64,000 nucleotides of DNA, taken from contig NZ_JAHBOI010000003.1 in the NCBI RefSeq assembly GCF_018531425.1, forward strand, positions 372,001 through 436,000. The letters run 5' to 3'. A program made the position numbers and the translations under genes. Source of the DNA: Paenarthrobacter sp. DKR-5 (lineage in GTDB: Bacteria > Actinomycetota > Actinomycetes > Actinomycetales > Micrococcaceae). The notes under the pieces were generated by a model, which saw only the letters and a list, made by a program, of their open reading frames with translations, was not told where the DNA came from and did not search any database. Positions 10,187 through 18,336 of this stretch are shown in pieces; the first letter of the stretch is position 1; each line of letters begins with the position of its first letter.

Positions 10187-11192
10187 TCTCAAACTGGTCA
10201 GCGCCTCCGCGGGCAAGCGGCTGGCCGCCAAGGTGATCGATGTGCTGCCTGCCCTTGCCGTGTGGGCCATCTGCCTGTTGCTGGCTTCGGCCGCGGACTC
10301 CGTTGGCGCGCTGCTGCTGTGGCTGGTGGCCGGACTGGTCCTGGCCGGCGCTTACGGCATCTGGCTGTGGGGCTGGGAGGCCACCCACGGCAAGACCCCC
10401 GGCAACCTGGCCCTCGGGCTGCGGACCACCAACGAAGCCGGCCAGGTGCCGGGTTGGGCCGCTGTCTTCCTGCGCGGGCTGATCCTCGCGGTTGCCGGCG
10501 TTGTTCCGGTGGCCGGACCCGCCGTCGTCCTGGTGTCCAACCTGTGGGACCGGAACGGACAGCGGCAGGGCTGGCACGACAAGGTGGCCCGCACGCTGGT
10601 CTGCGACGTCAAGGCCGGCCGTGACCCGCTGACCACCGGCGGGCTGTACGGGCCGCAAAGCTTCGCGCCCCAGGACGAGCTCCAGGACGAGCCACTCGAT
10701 GAGTCCCGTCGGGAACCTGCCTACGCGCCGGTGCAGCCGCCGTCGCCCGCCGGCTGGTCCTCGGCCCAGGCAGCCCCCGTGCCCTCCTCTCCCGCGCCGC
10801 ACGCGGCTGCCCACCCTGATGATGACCTGCAGGCGACCCGGATGGCCCGGCCTGCCGCGGACACCGCCTGGCTGGCGGCCTTCGACGACGGCTCGCGGGT
10901 GCAGATCACCGGCAGTGCGCTGCTCGGCCGGAACCCCGCCGCGGCCCCGGGCGAGGACGTGGCGCAGCTGATCGACTACGCCGACATGGGCCGCTCCGTG
11001 TCCAAGACCCACCTCCACCTGCAGGCCGACCCGTCCGGACTGTGGGTCACGGACCGCAACTCCACCAACGGCAGCGCCATCACCACCCCGGACGGTGTGC
11101 GCACCGCCCTGGCCGCCGACAGCCCGTCACTGGCGGTCAACGGCTCGACCGTGCACTTCGGGGACCGGCACTTCCTGGTGGGCCGCGCATGA
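10176..11192 (+). CDS. RDD membrane domain-FHA domain protein
   Basis: The GTG at 10176 was chosen because it begins VPTNLKLVSASAGKRL, the usual start of an RDD domain; the upstream extension in this frame only shadows the preceding gene. The 338 residues comprise an RDD domain with about three membrane helices (residues 10-145), a Pro/Ala-rich linker (165-225) and a C-terminal FHA domain. The FHA domain has the motifs LLGRNP, SKTH and NSTNG that form the phosphothreonine pocket. It is likely a membrane-anchored reader of phosphorylation by the kinase encoded three genes downstream. It overlaps the previous gene by 11 bases and the next by four. Confidence 0.9.
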   Translation: MPTNLKLVSASAGKRLAAKVIDVLPALAVWAICLLLASAADSVGALLLWLVAGLVLAGAYGIWLWGWEATHGKTPGNLALGLRTTNEAGQVPGWAAVFLRGLILAVAGVVPVAGPAVVLVSNLWDRNGQRQGWHDKVARTLVCDVKAGRDPLTTGGLYGPQSFAPQDELQDEPLDESRREPAYAPVQPPSPAGWSSAQAAPVPSSPAPHAAAHPDDDLQATRMARPAADTAWLAAFDDGSRVQITGSALLGRNPAAAPGEDVAQLIDYADMGRSVSKTHLHLQADPSGLWVTDRNSTNGSAITTPDGVRTALAADSPSLAVNGSTVHFGDRHFLVGRA

Positions 11193-12061
11193 AACAACAA
11201 GCCGCGACGCCCGGCCGCATCGAACTGCGCTTCGGCACCGCCACCGACCGAGGACTCCGCCGCCTGATCAACGAGGACTCGCTGCTCGCCCGGAATCCGC
11301 TTTTCGCCGTGGCGGACGGGATGGGCGGCCACGAGGCCGGCGAGGTCGCCAGCCGGCTCTGCGTGGAGGCCCTCGCCGCCAGCGCGCTGCTCACCGGGCA
11401 CACCCGTGCCGAGGACGTTGCGCTGGCCCTCGCCGCCGGGGACGCGTCCATCCGCGAGGCCACCGGCTCGCGCGCCGGAACCACCGTGACCGGGGTGGTG
11501 CTGGTGGAGGAGAGCGGCAACCCGTACTGGCTGTTCTTCAACGTCGGCGACTCGCGCTGCTACCGGCTGCGCGGCGGGGGACTGGAGCAGATCACGGTTG
11601 ACCACTCCGAGGTCCAGGAGCTGGTGGACCTGGGCCGCATTACGCCGGCGCAGGCCCTGGTGCATCCGCGCCGGCACGTTGTCACCCGCGCCCTCGGCAC
11701 CGGCAGCGACGCCGAGGCGGACTTCTGGCTCAACCCGGTCGAGGACGGGGACCGCATCCTCATCTGCTCCGACGGGCTGACCTCGGAGGTGCCGGACGAG
11801 GAGATCGCCCGGATCCTCGCCGAAGTGCACGACGCCGGCCGCGCCTGCGAGGAGCTCGTCCAAGCCGCGCTGCGCTCCGGCGGCCGGGACAACATCACGG
11901 TCATCGTTGTGGACGCGGCCGGTCCCGGCGTGCACCGGAGCTCCGAGGTGACGGCTCCCGCCGAGGACGACGAAGCCGATTCCGACACGCTGCCGCGCGG
12001 CCTCAGGAGCCCGCAGCAAGGCTCGAACGGCACGGCAGGAGGCCGGACATGGTCGCTCTGA
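11189..12061 (+). CDS. PP2C-family serine/threonine protein phosphatase
   Basis: The ATG at 11189 overlaps the previous stop (ATGA) and gives 290 residues. All PP2C metal-binding motifs are present: RRLINEDS, VADGMGGHEAGEVAS, NVGDSRCYRL, ICSDGL and GGRDNITVIVVD. Such enzymes remove phosphate from Ser and Thr and are usually paired with a Pknb-type kinase, as here (kinase at 13422). No membrane helix is seen, so it should be cytoplasmic, unlike PstP. A 40-residue tail after the catalytic domain is acidic and probably disordered. Confidence 0.94.
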   Translation: MKQQAATPGRIELRFGTATDRGLRRLINEDSLLARNPLFAVADGMGGHEAGEVASRLCVEALAASALLTGHTRAEDVALALAAGDASIREATGSRAGTTVTGVVLVEESGNPYWLFFNVGDSRCYRLRGGGLEQITVDHSEVQELVDLGRITPAQALVHPRRHVVTRALGTGSDAEADFWLNPVEDGDRILICSDGLTSEVPDEEIARILAEVHDAGRACEELVQAALRSGGRDNITVIVVDAAGPGVHRSSEVTAPAEDDEADSDTLPRGLRSPQQGSNGTAGGRTWSL

Positions 12062-13425
12062 GCTACCGCCCGGGAGACTGGCTCGGCATCGTCCGCTCCG
12101 GGATCGCCGTCGTGCTGCCCCCGGGCTCCGACCACGCCGCCGTCGAACGCATCTGGAACTCGCTGCAGGAAGCCCGCGGGGTCCCCGCGGCCCTCGGGGC
12201 GCTGACCACGGCGTTGGGGGCCGACATTACGGCGCTGCCCTCGTTTGCCATCCTGGGCCTCTCCAGGGAGATGCACGTGCTGCTCCGCGGGCCGCTGGTG
12301 CTGAATTGCCGCGCCGTCGACGGCACGGAGACACAGGTCAGCGGCGAACGGGTGGCAACCTGGAGCGAACGACTGCTCGCGGACCAGCAGCGCCTGGCGC
12401 TGGCCCTGGGGACGCCCGCTTCCGGCGACGGCGTGCGGCTTCCGCTGCTGGAGGGCGTGGTGCGGCTGTCCGGCCTCGAGGTGAGCCTGGGGACCGCAGC
12501 TGGCGGCGAGGCGGCGCCTGCGCTTGGGCCTGCTCCGCTGCCCACGCCGGTCCCGGAACGGGCGCCCGCGCCGCGGGCGGCCGCCGTGCCTGCACCCGTC
12601 GCTGAGCCGGAACCCGGCTCCTGGACCGAGGACACCATCGCTCCGGGCGAGGACCTGGACCGGACGATCATCCCGGAACCGTCACCGGCCTTGGCCACCG
12701 AAGCCGCGCCGGAACGCGCGCCGGCCCCCGCGCCGCGGGTGGAGCCGGTGGCCCCGGCAACGCCGGCAACGGCCCCCAGCCTGATCGACGCCGTGCCCTG
12801 GCTGCGCCGGGCGACACCCGGCCCGGAGTCCACGCCCGCACCCGGTTCGGAGCCGGGACCAGCGCCGGAGCCGGCGGGGGACCACGACGGGGACACCATC
12901 CTGCGGAGCGAACTCCCGTCCGCCGCGGCAGCACCGGCACCGGCGGGTGCTGGTCCGCTGCCGACCGGTCCGGTGGTGCTCGCCAAGGCCTGCCTGCGAG
13001 GCCATGCGAACCCGCCGGTGGCCGCCGCGTGCTTCGTCTGCGGCAGCACCTTGGAGGAAACGCCCCACCAGATGAAGCGGCCCGCTCTCGGCAGCATCGT
13101 GCTCTCCACCGGCGAACGCATCGGCCTGGACCGGTCCGTCATCGTCGGCCGGCAGCCCGCTGTCGCCCGCGTGCAGGGCAGCGGCATGCCCCGGCTCGTC
13201 CAGGTGCCCAGCGCCAGCGGCGACATCTCCCGGTCCCACCTGCAGATTGCCCTCGACGGCTGGCACGTGCTGGTCAGCGACCTCAAGTCCACCAACGGCA
13301 CCGTCCTGGTCCGCCACGGACAGCCACCGCGGCGCCTCGGGCACGGCGAAACCGCCATGATCCTCGACGGCGACGTGGTCGACCTCGGCGACAACGTGAC
13401 CGTCCGGTTCGAAGGCGTCCCGTGA
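12049..13425 (+). CDS. FHA domain protein with Pro/Ala-rich linker and zinc-ribbon-like segment
   Basis: The 458-residue protein begins MVALSYRPGDW, 13 bases inside the phosphatase gene. An N-terminal globular domain of about 155 residues is followed by a long Pro/Ala/Glu-rich linker (about 160-300). It contains Thr motifs (WTEDTIAPGED, DRTIIPE, DGDTILRSE) that resemble phosphoacceptor sites for bacterial kinases. A CxxGH...CFVCG segment (about residues 308-330) may bind zinc. The C-terminal FHA domain has VGRQP, SRSH and KSTNGT. It is a likely substrate and reader in the kinase-phosphatase circuit. The function of the N-terminal domain is unknown. Confidence 0.88.
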   Translation: MVALSYRPGDWLGIVRSGIAVVLPPGSDHAAVERIWNSLQEARGVPAALGALTTALGADITALPSFAILGLSREMHVLLRGPLVLNCRAVDGTETQVSGERVATWSERLLADQQRLALALGTPASGDGVRLPLLEGVVRLSGLEVSLGTAAGGEAAPALGPAPLPTPVPERAPAPRAAAVPAPVAEPEPGSWTEDTIAPGEDLDRTIIPEPSPALATEAAPERAPAPAPRVEPVAPATPATAPSLIDAVPWLRRATPGPESTPAPGSEPGPAPEPAGDHDGDTILRSELPSAAAAPAPAGAGPLPTGPVVLAKACLRGHANPPVAAACFVCGSTLEETPHQMKRPALGSIVLSTGERIGLDRSVIVGRQPAVARVQGSGMPRLVQVPSASGDISRSHLQIALDGWHVLVSDLKSTNGTVLVRHGQPPRRLGHGETAMILDGDVVDLGDNVTVRFEGVP

Positions 13426-14897
13426 GCCCCAGGCGCGCGTCCGCCCCGCCCCCTCAGCTGCCGGGCTTCACCTTCGTCCGGTCGCTTGGTTCGGGCGGGT
13501 TCGCGGACGTCTATCTGTACGAGCAGGAACGGCCCCGCCGTCTGGTGGCCGTCAAGGTGCTCGCGGCGGACCTGAAGACCGCGGACGCGCGGCGACGGTT
13601 CGAGTCCGAGGCCAACCTGATGGCCCAGCTGTCCTCCCACCCGTACATCGTGACGATCTTCGAAGCCGAGATCACCCCGGACGGGCACTCCTACCTGGCC
13701 ATGGAGTACTGCTCGCGGCCAAGCCTGGATGTGCGCTACCGCCGTGAACGGTTCGGCGTCGACGAGGTGCTGGCCATCGGGGTGCAGGTCGCCGGTGCCG
13801 TCGAGACCGCGCACCGCGCCGGGATCGCGCACCGGGACATCAAACCCGCGAACATCCTTGTCACCGACTACAACAGGCCGGCCCTGACCGACTTCGGCAT
13901 TTCCGGCACCACCGACGCCGAACCGGACACGGACACGGGCATGTCGATCCCGTGGTCGCCGCCGGAAGCCTTCACCGGCACCGGCCGCGACGGGGTCCGG
14001 ATGGACGTGTGGGCCCTCGGCGCCACGCTCTACACCCTGCTGGCCGGCCGCTCGCCGTTCGTGCTGCCCGGCGGAGACAACTCGCAGCGCGCCCTGATCT
14101 CCCGGATCACGACGACGGCGCTGCCGCAGCTCGGGCGTCCGGACGTCCCGTCCTCGCTGGAGGCGGCGCTGGCCGCAACGATGGCGAAAGACCCGGCATC
14201 GCGCTACCCCTCCGCGCGCGCCTTCGCACTGGCCCTGCAGCGCATCCAGGCGGAACTGAACTACCCGGTGACGAGCTTCGAGGTCATCGACGACAGCCGC
14301 CCGGAGGACGTGGGGGAGGACGAGGACGCCGAGGCCACCAAGGTCCGTGACGTGCTCACGATCGATCCCGACGCGCCCACCCGTCCGCTGCGCGACCTCC
14401 GCGCCGGCGCCCACCCCGCAGAGGGCACCACCACGGTCCCGGACGCGGAGCCGACCCGTGACCGTCCGCAGGGCCGGCGGCGCAGGATCTGGCCGGCCGT
14501 CGCCGCCGGTGCCGCGGTGCTCGCCGCCGCCGGAGCCGCCGTCGTCGTCCTTTCGCCGCAGGCTGCCCCTCCGGTCCGGCCTGCCGTGACCATCAGCAGG
14601 GCGCCCGCCGACGCGCTCGACGCCGGCGGCTTCATCCCCGAGGTGAGCGGGCTTACCGCCCGAACAGGAGCAGCGGGGACGGTGGTGTTCAGCTGGAAGA
14701 ACCCGGCACCGAAGCCGGGCGACAAGTACATGGTCCGCACGGTGACCGCCGACGGGAAAGACGGGCCGTACAAGACGCTGGAGAAGACGACCGTGACCGT
14801 GCCGCAGGCCTCCGATGGGCGGACCTGCCTCGAGGTGCAGCTGCGCCGCGCGGACGGCCAGGCCTCCGCGGACCCGCCCCGGAAATGCCTGGGCTGA
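13422..14897 (+). CDS. Membrane-anchored serine/threonine protein kinase (PknB type)
   Basis: The GTG at 13422 overlaps the preceding stop (GTGA) and gives 491 residues. The kinase domain (about 12-275) has the glycine loop GSGGFADV, VAVKVL with the catalytic Lys, HRDIKPANIL (about 137-146), DFGIS, and SIPWSPPEAF in place of the usual GTP.YMAPE segment. A single membrane helix lies near residues 356-378. Outside is a short FN3-like domain of about 95 residues with two Cys, not the PASTA repeats of PknB. The kinase is therefore probably active, with a different sensory domain. Partners are the PP2C phosphatase and FHA proteins of the same operon. Confidence 0.93.
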   Translation: MSPRRASAPPPQLPGFTFVRSLGSGGFADVYLYEQERPRRLVAVKVLAADLKTADARRRFESEANLMAQLSSHPYIVTIFEAEITPDGHSYLAMEYCSRPSLDVRYRRERFGVDEVLAIGVQVAGAVETAHRAGIAHRDIKPANILVTDYNRPALTDFGISGTTDAEPDTDTGMSIPWSPPEAFTGTGRDGVRMDVWALGATLYTLLAGRSPFVLPGGDNSQRALISRITTTALPQLGRPDVPSSLEAALAATMAKDPASRYPSARAFALALQRIQAELNYPVTSFEVIDDSRPEDVGEDEDAEATKVRDVLTIDPDAPTRPLRDLRAGAHPAEGTTTVPDAEPTRDRPQGRRRRIWPAVAAGAAVLAAAGAAVVVLSPQAAPPVRPAVTISRAPADALDAGGFIPEVSGLTARTGAAGTVVFSWKNPAPKPGDKYMVRTVTADGKDGPYKTLEKTTVTVPQASDGRTCLEVQLRRADGQASADPPRKCLG

Positions 14898-14920
14898 TGG
14901 ACGGGGAACAGAGGACTGAC

Positions 14921-15664
14921 ATGACGGACATGACCGGCCTGACAGGGCAGCCGGGCGCGGGCGGCGACCTCGCCATCGACTTCTGCGGCGAATGGCACGA
15001 ACCAACCGAGGGGGCCCCCTTCACCATCGGCCGCGAGGGCGACCTCGAAATCGACGACAACCCCTACCTGCACCGGAAATTCCTGCAGATCGACAAGTAC
15101 GACGGCATCTGGTGGCTCTCCAACGTCGGCAGCCGGATCTCGGCGACTGTGGCGGACGGCTCCGGCGGCATGCAGGCCTGGCTCGCACCCGGGGCGCGGC
15201 TTCCGCTGGTGTTCGGGCACACCAACATTGTGTTCACCGCCGGGCCGACCACCTATGACTTCGCGGTGCACGTGCGCACGCCGGCCTTCCGGCACGACCC
15301 GCGCGAAACGGACAGTGCAGGGGCGACCACGATCGGACCGGTTGTCTTCACCCCGAGCCAGAAGGCGATCATCGTCGCCCTCGCCGAGCCCGTGCTGCGC
15401 CGCGGCGGCACCGGCTTCAGCACCATCCCGTCCTCGGCGCAGGCCGCCAAACGGCTCGGGTGGCCGCTGACGCGCTTCAACCGCAAGCTCGACAACGTCT
15501 GCGACAAGCTGGACCGGGTCGGCGTCGCCGGCCTGCGCGGAGCCGGCGGCAAGCTCGCCACCAACCGCCGCGCCCGGCTGGTGGAGCACGCCATCACCTC
15601 GCACCTGGTCACCGCGGATGACCTGCCCCTGCTGGACGCCGTTGCGGACGACGACGACGCGTAG
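14921..15664 (+). CDS. FHA-like domain protein with C-terminal winged-helix-like domain
   Basis: I chose the ATG at 14921 because GAGG lies six bases upstream. ATGs at 14897 (overlapping the kinase stop) and 14885 are alternatives. The 247-residue protein has an N-terminal FHA-like domain (FTIGREGDLEIDD, then NPYLHRKF, about residues 25-120), although the usual Ser of the SxxH motif is not obvious. After residue 140 a helical region (TPSQKAIIVALAEP, then AQAAKRLGWPLTRFNRKLDN) resembles a winged helix. It may couple phosphoprotein binding to DNA binding, but the fold is read by eye. It is the last gene of the left arm, seven bases before the 100-bp repeat. Confidence 0.8.
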   Translation: MTDMTGLTGQPGAGGDLAIDFCGEWHEPTEGAPFTIGREGDLEIDDNPYLHRKFLQIDKYDGIWWLSNVGSRISATVADGSGGMQAWLAPGARLPLVFGHTNIVFTAGPTTYDFAVHVRTPAFRHDPRETDSAGATTIGPVVFTPSQKAIIVALAEPVLRRGGTGFSTIPSSAQAAKRLGWPLTRFNRKLDNVCDKLDRVGVAGLRGAGGKLATNRRARLVEHAITSHLVTADDLPLLDAVADDDDA

Positions 15665-15671
15665 GCTGGGG

Positions 15672-15771
15672 CTGCGCCGTTCGGGTCTCCGCGCCGGGAG
15701 GTAAAACGCGCGAAACAGCCGCCTTCGCGCTTGAAACCGCTGTTTCACCTCCCCGGGCGCAGGAGTACGCC
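15672..15771. repeat. 100-bp direct repeat, left copy, flanking the ATPase operon
   Basis: This segment matches 24064-24163 in the same orientation at 96 of 100 positions by my alignment. Its centre (15694-15754) is a 61-bp imperfect palindrome with GGGAGG..AAAC on one side and GTTTC.CCTCCC on the other, able to form a long hairpin. It lies between the stop of the FHA-like gene (15664) and the stop of the usp gene (15798), so it probably acts as a bidirectional terminator as well. Confidence 0.9.
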
Positions 15772-15797
15772 GTCTGCTGGAGCGTGACGGCGTGCCC

Positions 15798-16235
15798 TTA
15801 GGGCTCCCGAATCGGCACAACCAGCACGGGGACACTGGAGAATTCCAGGACGCGCAGGGTGTGGCTGCCGATATACGGCGTGGCTGCGCCCGGGCGGTCC
15901 ACCAGGGCGATGACGATCAAGGACGCCTCTACCGCACGAGCCTCGGCCAAAATTTCGGCGGCCACGCGCCCGGAGCGCTGGACGAATGACGCTTCCACCC
16001 CGGCCCCGGCTGCCAGAGCCGCCACATGGCTGTGCGCTGCGTCGGCGGCCAGGCCGGTGTGCCGGGCCAGAGTTGCCGGGTCGATGGCGCCCGGGTGTTT
16101 GACCAGCGCGGCCGGGTCCTGGACCGTCACCACCCGCAAGCGGGCGCCGAGTCTGCGCGCGTAGTCGACGGCGACTTCGGCGGCGCGGAAAGCTGCCCGC
16201 GAATCATTCACCGCGACGAGGACGACCTCGCTCAT
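15798..16235 (-). CDS. Universal stress protein (UspA family)
   Basis: The 145-residue protein begins MSEVVLVAVNDSRAAFRAAE and ends SVPVLVVPIREP, matching the single-domain Usp fold. Near residues 111-130 it reads VIALVDRPG...IGSHTLRVLEFSSVPVLV, a variant of the ATP-binding GxxGxxxxxxxG(S/T) loop, so nucleotide binding is uncertain. Its start overlaps the stop of the ATPase subunit D gene by four bases, so it is the last gene of the ATPase operon. Usp proteins are induced by energy or oxygen stress in actinobacteria. The linkage suggests the ATPase works under such conditions; this is inference. Confidence 0.9.
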   Translation of the reverse strand: MSEVVLVAVNDSRAAFRAAEVAVDYARRLGARLRVVTVQDPAALVKHPGAIDPATLARHTGLAADAAHSHVAALAAGAGVEASFVQRSGRVAAEILAEARAVEASLIVIALVDRPGAATPYIGSHTLRVLEFSSVPVLVVPIREP

Positions 16236-16894
16236 GACAATCCTTCCGCCGGGGGAGTCCTGGAGGTCTCCGGAATCCTGGGAACGCCGGGACTGCCCGG
16301 CCCGGCGGGGTTGCGGTCGGCGGCCCAGCGCAGCCGCAGGTTTTCTTCCAGTTCCTGGGCGTCGAGCTGGCGCCGGATGCCCCGCAGTTCGTCTTCCAGC
16401 CGCGGGATCCAGCGCTCTTCCACTGCCCGCTGGCGGGTGCGGGTTGCCGCAAGTTCGGCCGTCAGCAACATTTCGGCGCGCCGGACGACGGCGTACCGCA
16501 CACCCGCTTCGAGGGCTTTGCGGTGGACCGCGGCCACGTAGGACAAAGCCGAGCTTCCTCCGCTCCGGTGCAGCGGAGGAAGTTGGCACTCGGGGTCCTG
16601 CGGATAGGCCACACCCATGGCCCCGCCCCAGCGGATCCGGACCTCGGCGGCCTCCGGCGGGGCAGCGGCTGTCACCCTCGCGGCACCATCCAACGCCGCT
16701 GCCCGCCGCAGCCAGCACGCAGCGTCGCGGGCCAGATCCTCCCACTCGGTGCGGGACAGCTCTGACTGAAGCTGAAGGCGCTCCAGCTCGTCCGCCAGGA
16801 TGCGCTGCTTGCGGTCCAGCAGCCGCGCCCCGTGGCGGGCCGTGGCCAGCCGGCGTTCCACCCGGACTTTGCCTGCCCGGCCCGTGCTGGTCAT
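16232..16894 (-). CDS. atpD: A/V-type ATP synthase subunit D (central rotor shaft)
   Basis: The 220-residue protein starts MTSTGRAGKVRVERRLATARHGARLLDRKQ, which fits the basic N-terminal helix of A/V-type subunit D (the gamma-like shaft). Two long helices flank a central beta region (YPQDPECQLPP). The family is typically 200-220 residues. It follows subunit B in the usual A-B-D order, overlapping B's stop by four bases. The C-terminal 30 residues are Pro-rich and unusual, and probably unstructured. Confidence 0.9.
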   Translation of the reverse strand: MTSTGRAGKVRVERRLATARHGARLLDRKQRILADELERLQLQSELSRTEWEDLARDAACWLRRAAALDGAARVTAAAPPEAAEVRIRWGGAMGVAYPQDPECQLPPLHRSGGSSALSYVAAVHRKALEAGVRYAVVRRAEMLLTAELAATRTRQRAVEERWIPRLEDELRGIRRQLDAQELEENLRLRWAADRNPAGPGSPGVPRIPETSRTPPAEGLS

Positions 16895-18336
16895 GGCCGG
16901 TCGGCCTGACGCGGAAGGTAACGGGCCAGCAGGGCAGTCGACAGCATGGTCAGCTCCTGCTCCGGGAGGGCTGCCAAGGCCGCCCACGCCCGTCCAAGTG
17001 TGTCCTCAAGGGATCTGAGCTCGGCCTGTCCTTGGTTGAAGAGCTCCTTCTCCACCATGTCCTGGTAGGCGATGTAGCTGCGGTCGGTTTCGCTCAGGGC
17101 GGCCGCGCCCACCAACTCAGCCAGTTCCGCCGCCTGACGGGCGCGCGCCAGCGCGGCAAGCACCTGGGCAGCAACATCCAGATGGTCTTCGCGGGTCCGG
17201 CCTGTTCCCGCGCCGCTGCGCATCAGCCGGGAAAGCGAGGAGAGGACGTCCACCGGCGGGTAGACCCCCCGCGCGTCGATTTCCGGTGCCAGGACAATTT
17301 GTCCTTCAGTGATGTAGCCGGTCAGGTCCGGTACGGGGTGCGTGATGTCCCCGGCCGGCATCGTCAGCACCGGCACTATCGTCACCGAGCCGTCGTGGTC
17401 CTTGATGCGACCGCAACGCTCGTACAGGGTCGCCAGGTCGCTGTACAGGTAGCCGGGATAGCCGCGCCGCGCCGGGATCTCCCGCCGTGCCGCCGAAACT
17501 TCACGGACGGCTTCGGCGTAGCTGGTCATGTCTGACATGATCACGAGGACATCGTGCCCTTCGGTGTAGGCGAGGTACTCGGCAACAGTCAGCGCAATCC
17601 GCGGCGTGAGGATCCGTTCGATGACCGGGTCATCGGCCGCATTAAGGAGCAGGACCAGTTCCTCCGCGGCGGAGCGCTCTTCGAGGCGGTCCCGGACATA
17701 AGCGATGTCGGCATGGGTCAGACCCATGGCTGCGAAGACCACCCGGAAGGACTGGCCGCTCGATGTGGCCTGCGCCGCAATCTGCGTGGCCACTGTCAGG
17801 TGCGGCAGGCCCGGCACCGAGAAGATTGGGAGCTTTTGCCCCCGGACCAAGGTTGTCAGAGCGTCGATGACGGAGATGCCCGTCAGGACGGGCTCCTGCG
17901 GGGGTTCCCTCCGGACCGGATTCAGCGGCCAGCCGCTGACCGGACGCAGGTCCGTGCCCGCCACCGGCGGACCGCCGTCGAGCGGTTCGCCACGGCCGTT
18001 GCAGACCCGGCCAAGCCATCCCGTCCCTACCTGGAGGTGAAGCGGCCTCCCTTGGAAGCGGATCCCGATCCCGCCCAAAGACATGCCGTCGGTGCTTTCA
18101 AGCACCTGCAAGGTAACGAGGTCCCGGTCCACTTCCAGGACCAGGCCGTGGCGCTGCTCCCCGCCGTCCAGGTCGACAGTGGCGAACTCGTCCCACCCGA
18201 CACCCTCGGCGCTGCCGGCAATGAGCAGGGGGCCGCGGAGCTCCCGGACGTCGCCGTGGGAAACCTGCGCGGCGATGTCCCGCAACCACGGTCCGGGTGC
18301 GCCATCCGGGGACCCGGGGACGGCCGCCGGGCTCAC
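16891..18336 (-). CDS. atpB: A/V-type ATP synthase subunit B (non-catalytic)
   Basis: A GTG start at 18336 overlaps the subunit A stop (GTGA) and gives 481 residues, slightly longer than typical at about 460. As expected for B there is no Walker P-loop: the site reads IFSVPGLPHLTVATQIA (about 171-187). Family motifs include GISVIDALTTLVRGQKLPIF, MSDMTSYAEAVREVSAARREIPARRGYPGYLYSDLATLYERCGR and the DLTGYITEGQI segment. B alternates with A in the hexameric head and carries the non-catalytic nucleotide sites. Confidence 0.95.
   Translation of the reverse strand: MSPAAVPGSPDGAPGPWLRDIAAQVSHGDVRELRGPLLIAGSAEGVGWDEFATVDLDGGEQRHGLVLEVDRDLVTLQVLESTDGMSLGGIGIRFQGRPLHLQVGTGWLGRVCNGRGEPLDGGPPVAGTDLRPVSGWPLNPVRREPPQEPVLTGISVIDALTTLVRGQKLPIFSVPGLPHLTVATQIAAQATSSGQSFRVVFAAMGLTHADIAYVRDRLEERSAAEELVLLLNAADDPVIERILTPRIALTVAEYLAYTEGHDVLVIMSDMTSYAEAVREVSAARREIPARRGYPGYLYSDLATLYERCGRIKDHDGSVTIVPVLTMPAGDITHPVPDLTGYITEGQIVLAPEIDARGVYPPVDVLSSLSRLMRSGAGTGRTREDHLDVAAQVLAALARARQAAELAELVGAAALSETDRSYIAYQDMVEKELFNQGQAELRSLEDTLGRAWAALAALPEQELTMLSTALLARYLPRQADRP

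Noticed and set aside
12063..15005. 980-codon minus-strand frame opposite the FHA and kinase genes
   Set aside because: Low-complexity Ser/Arg/Ala translation with no recognisable domain; the plus strand carries FHA and kinase motifs.
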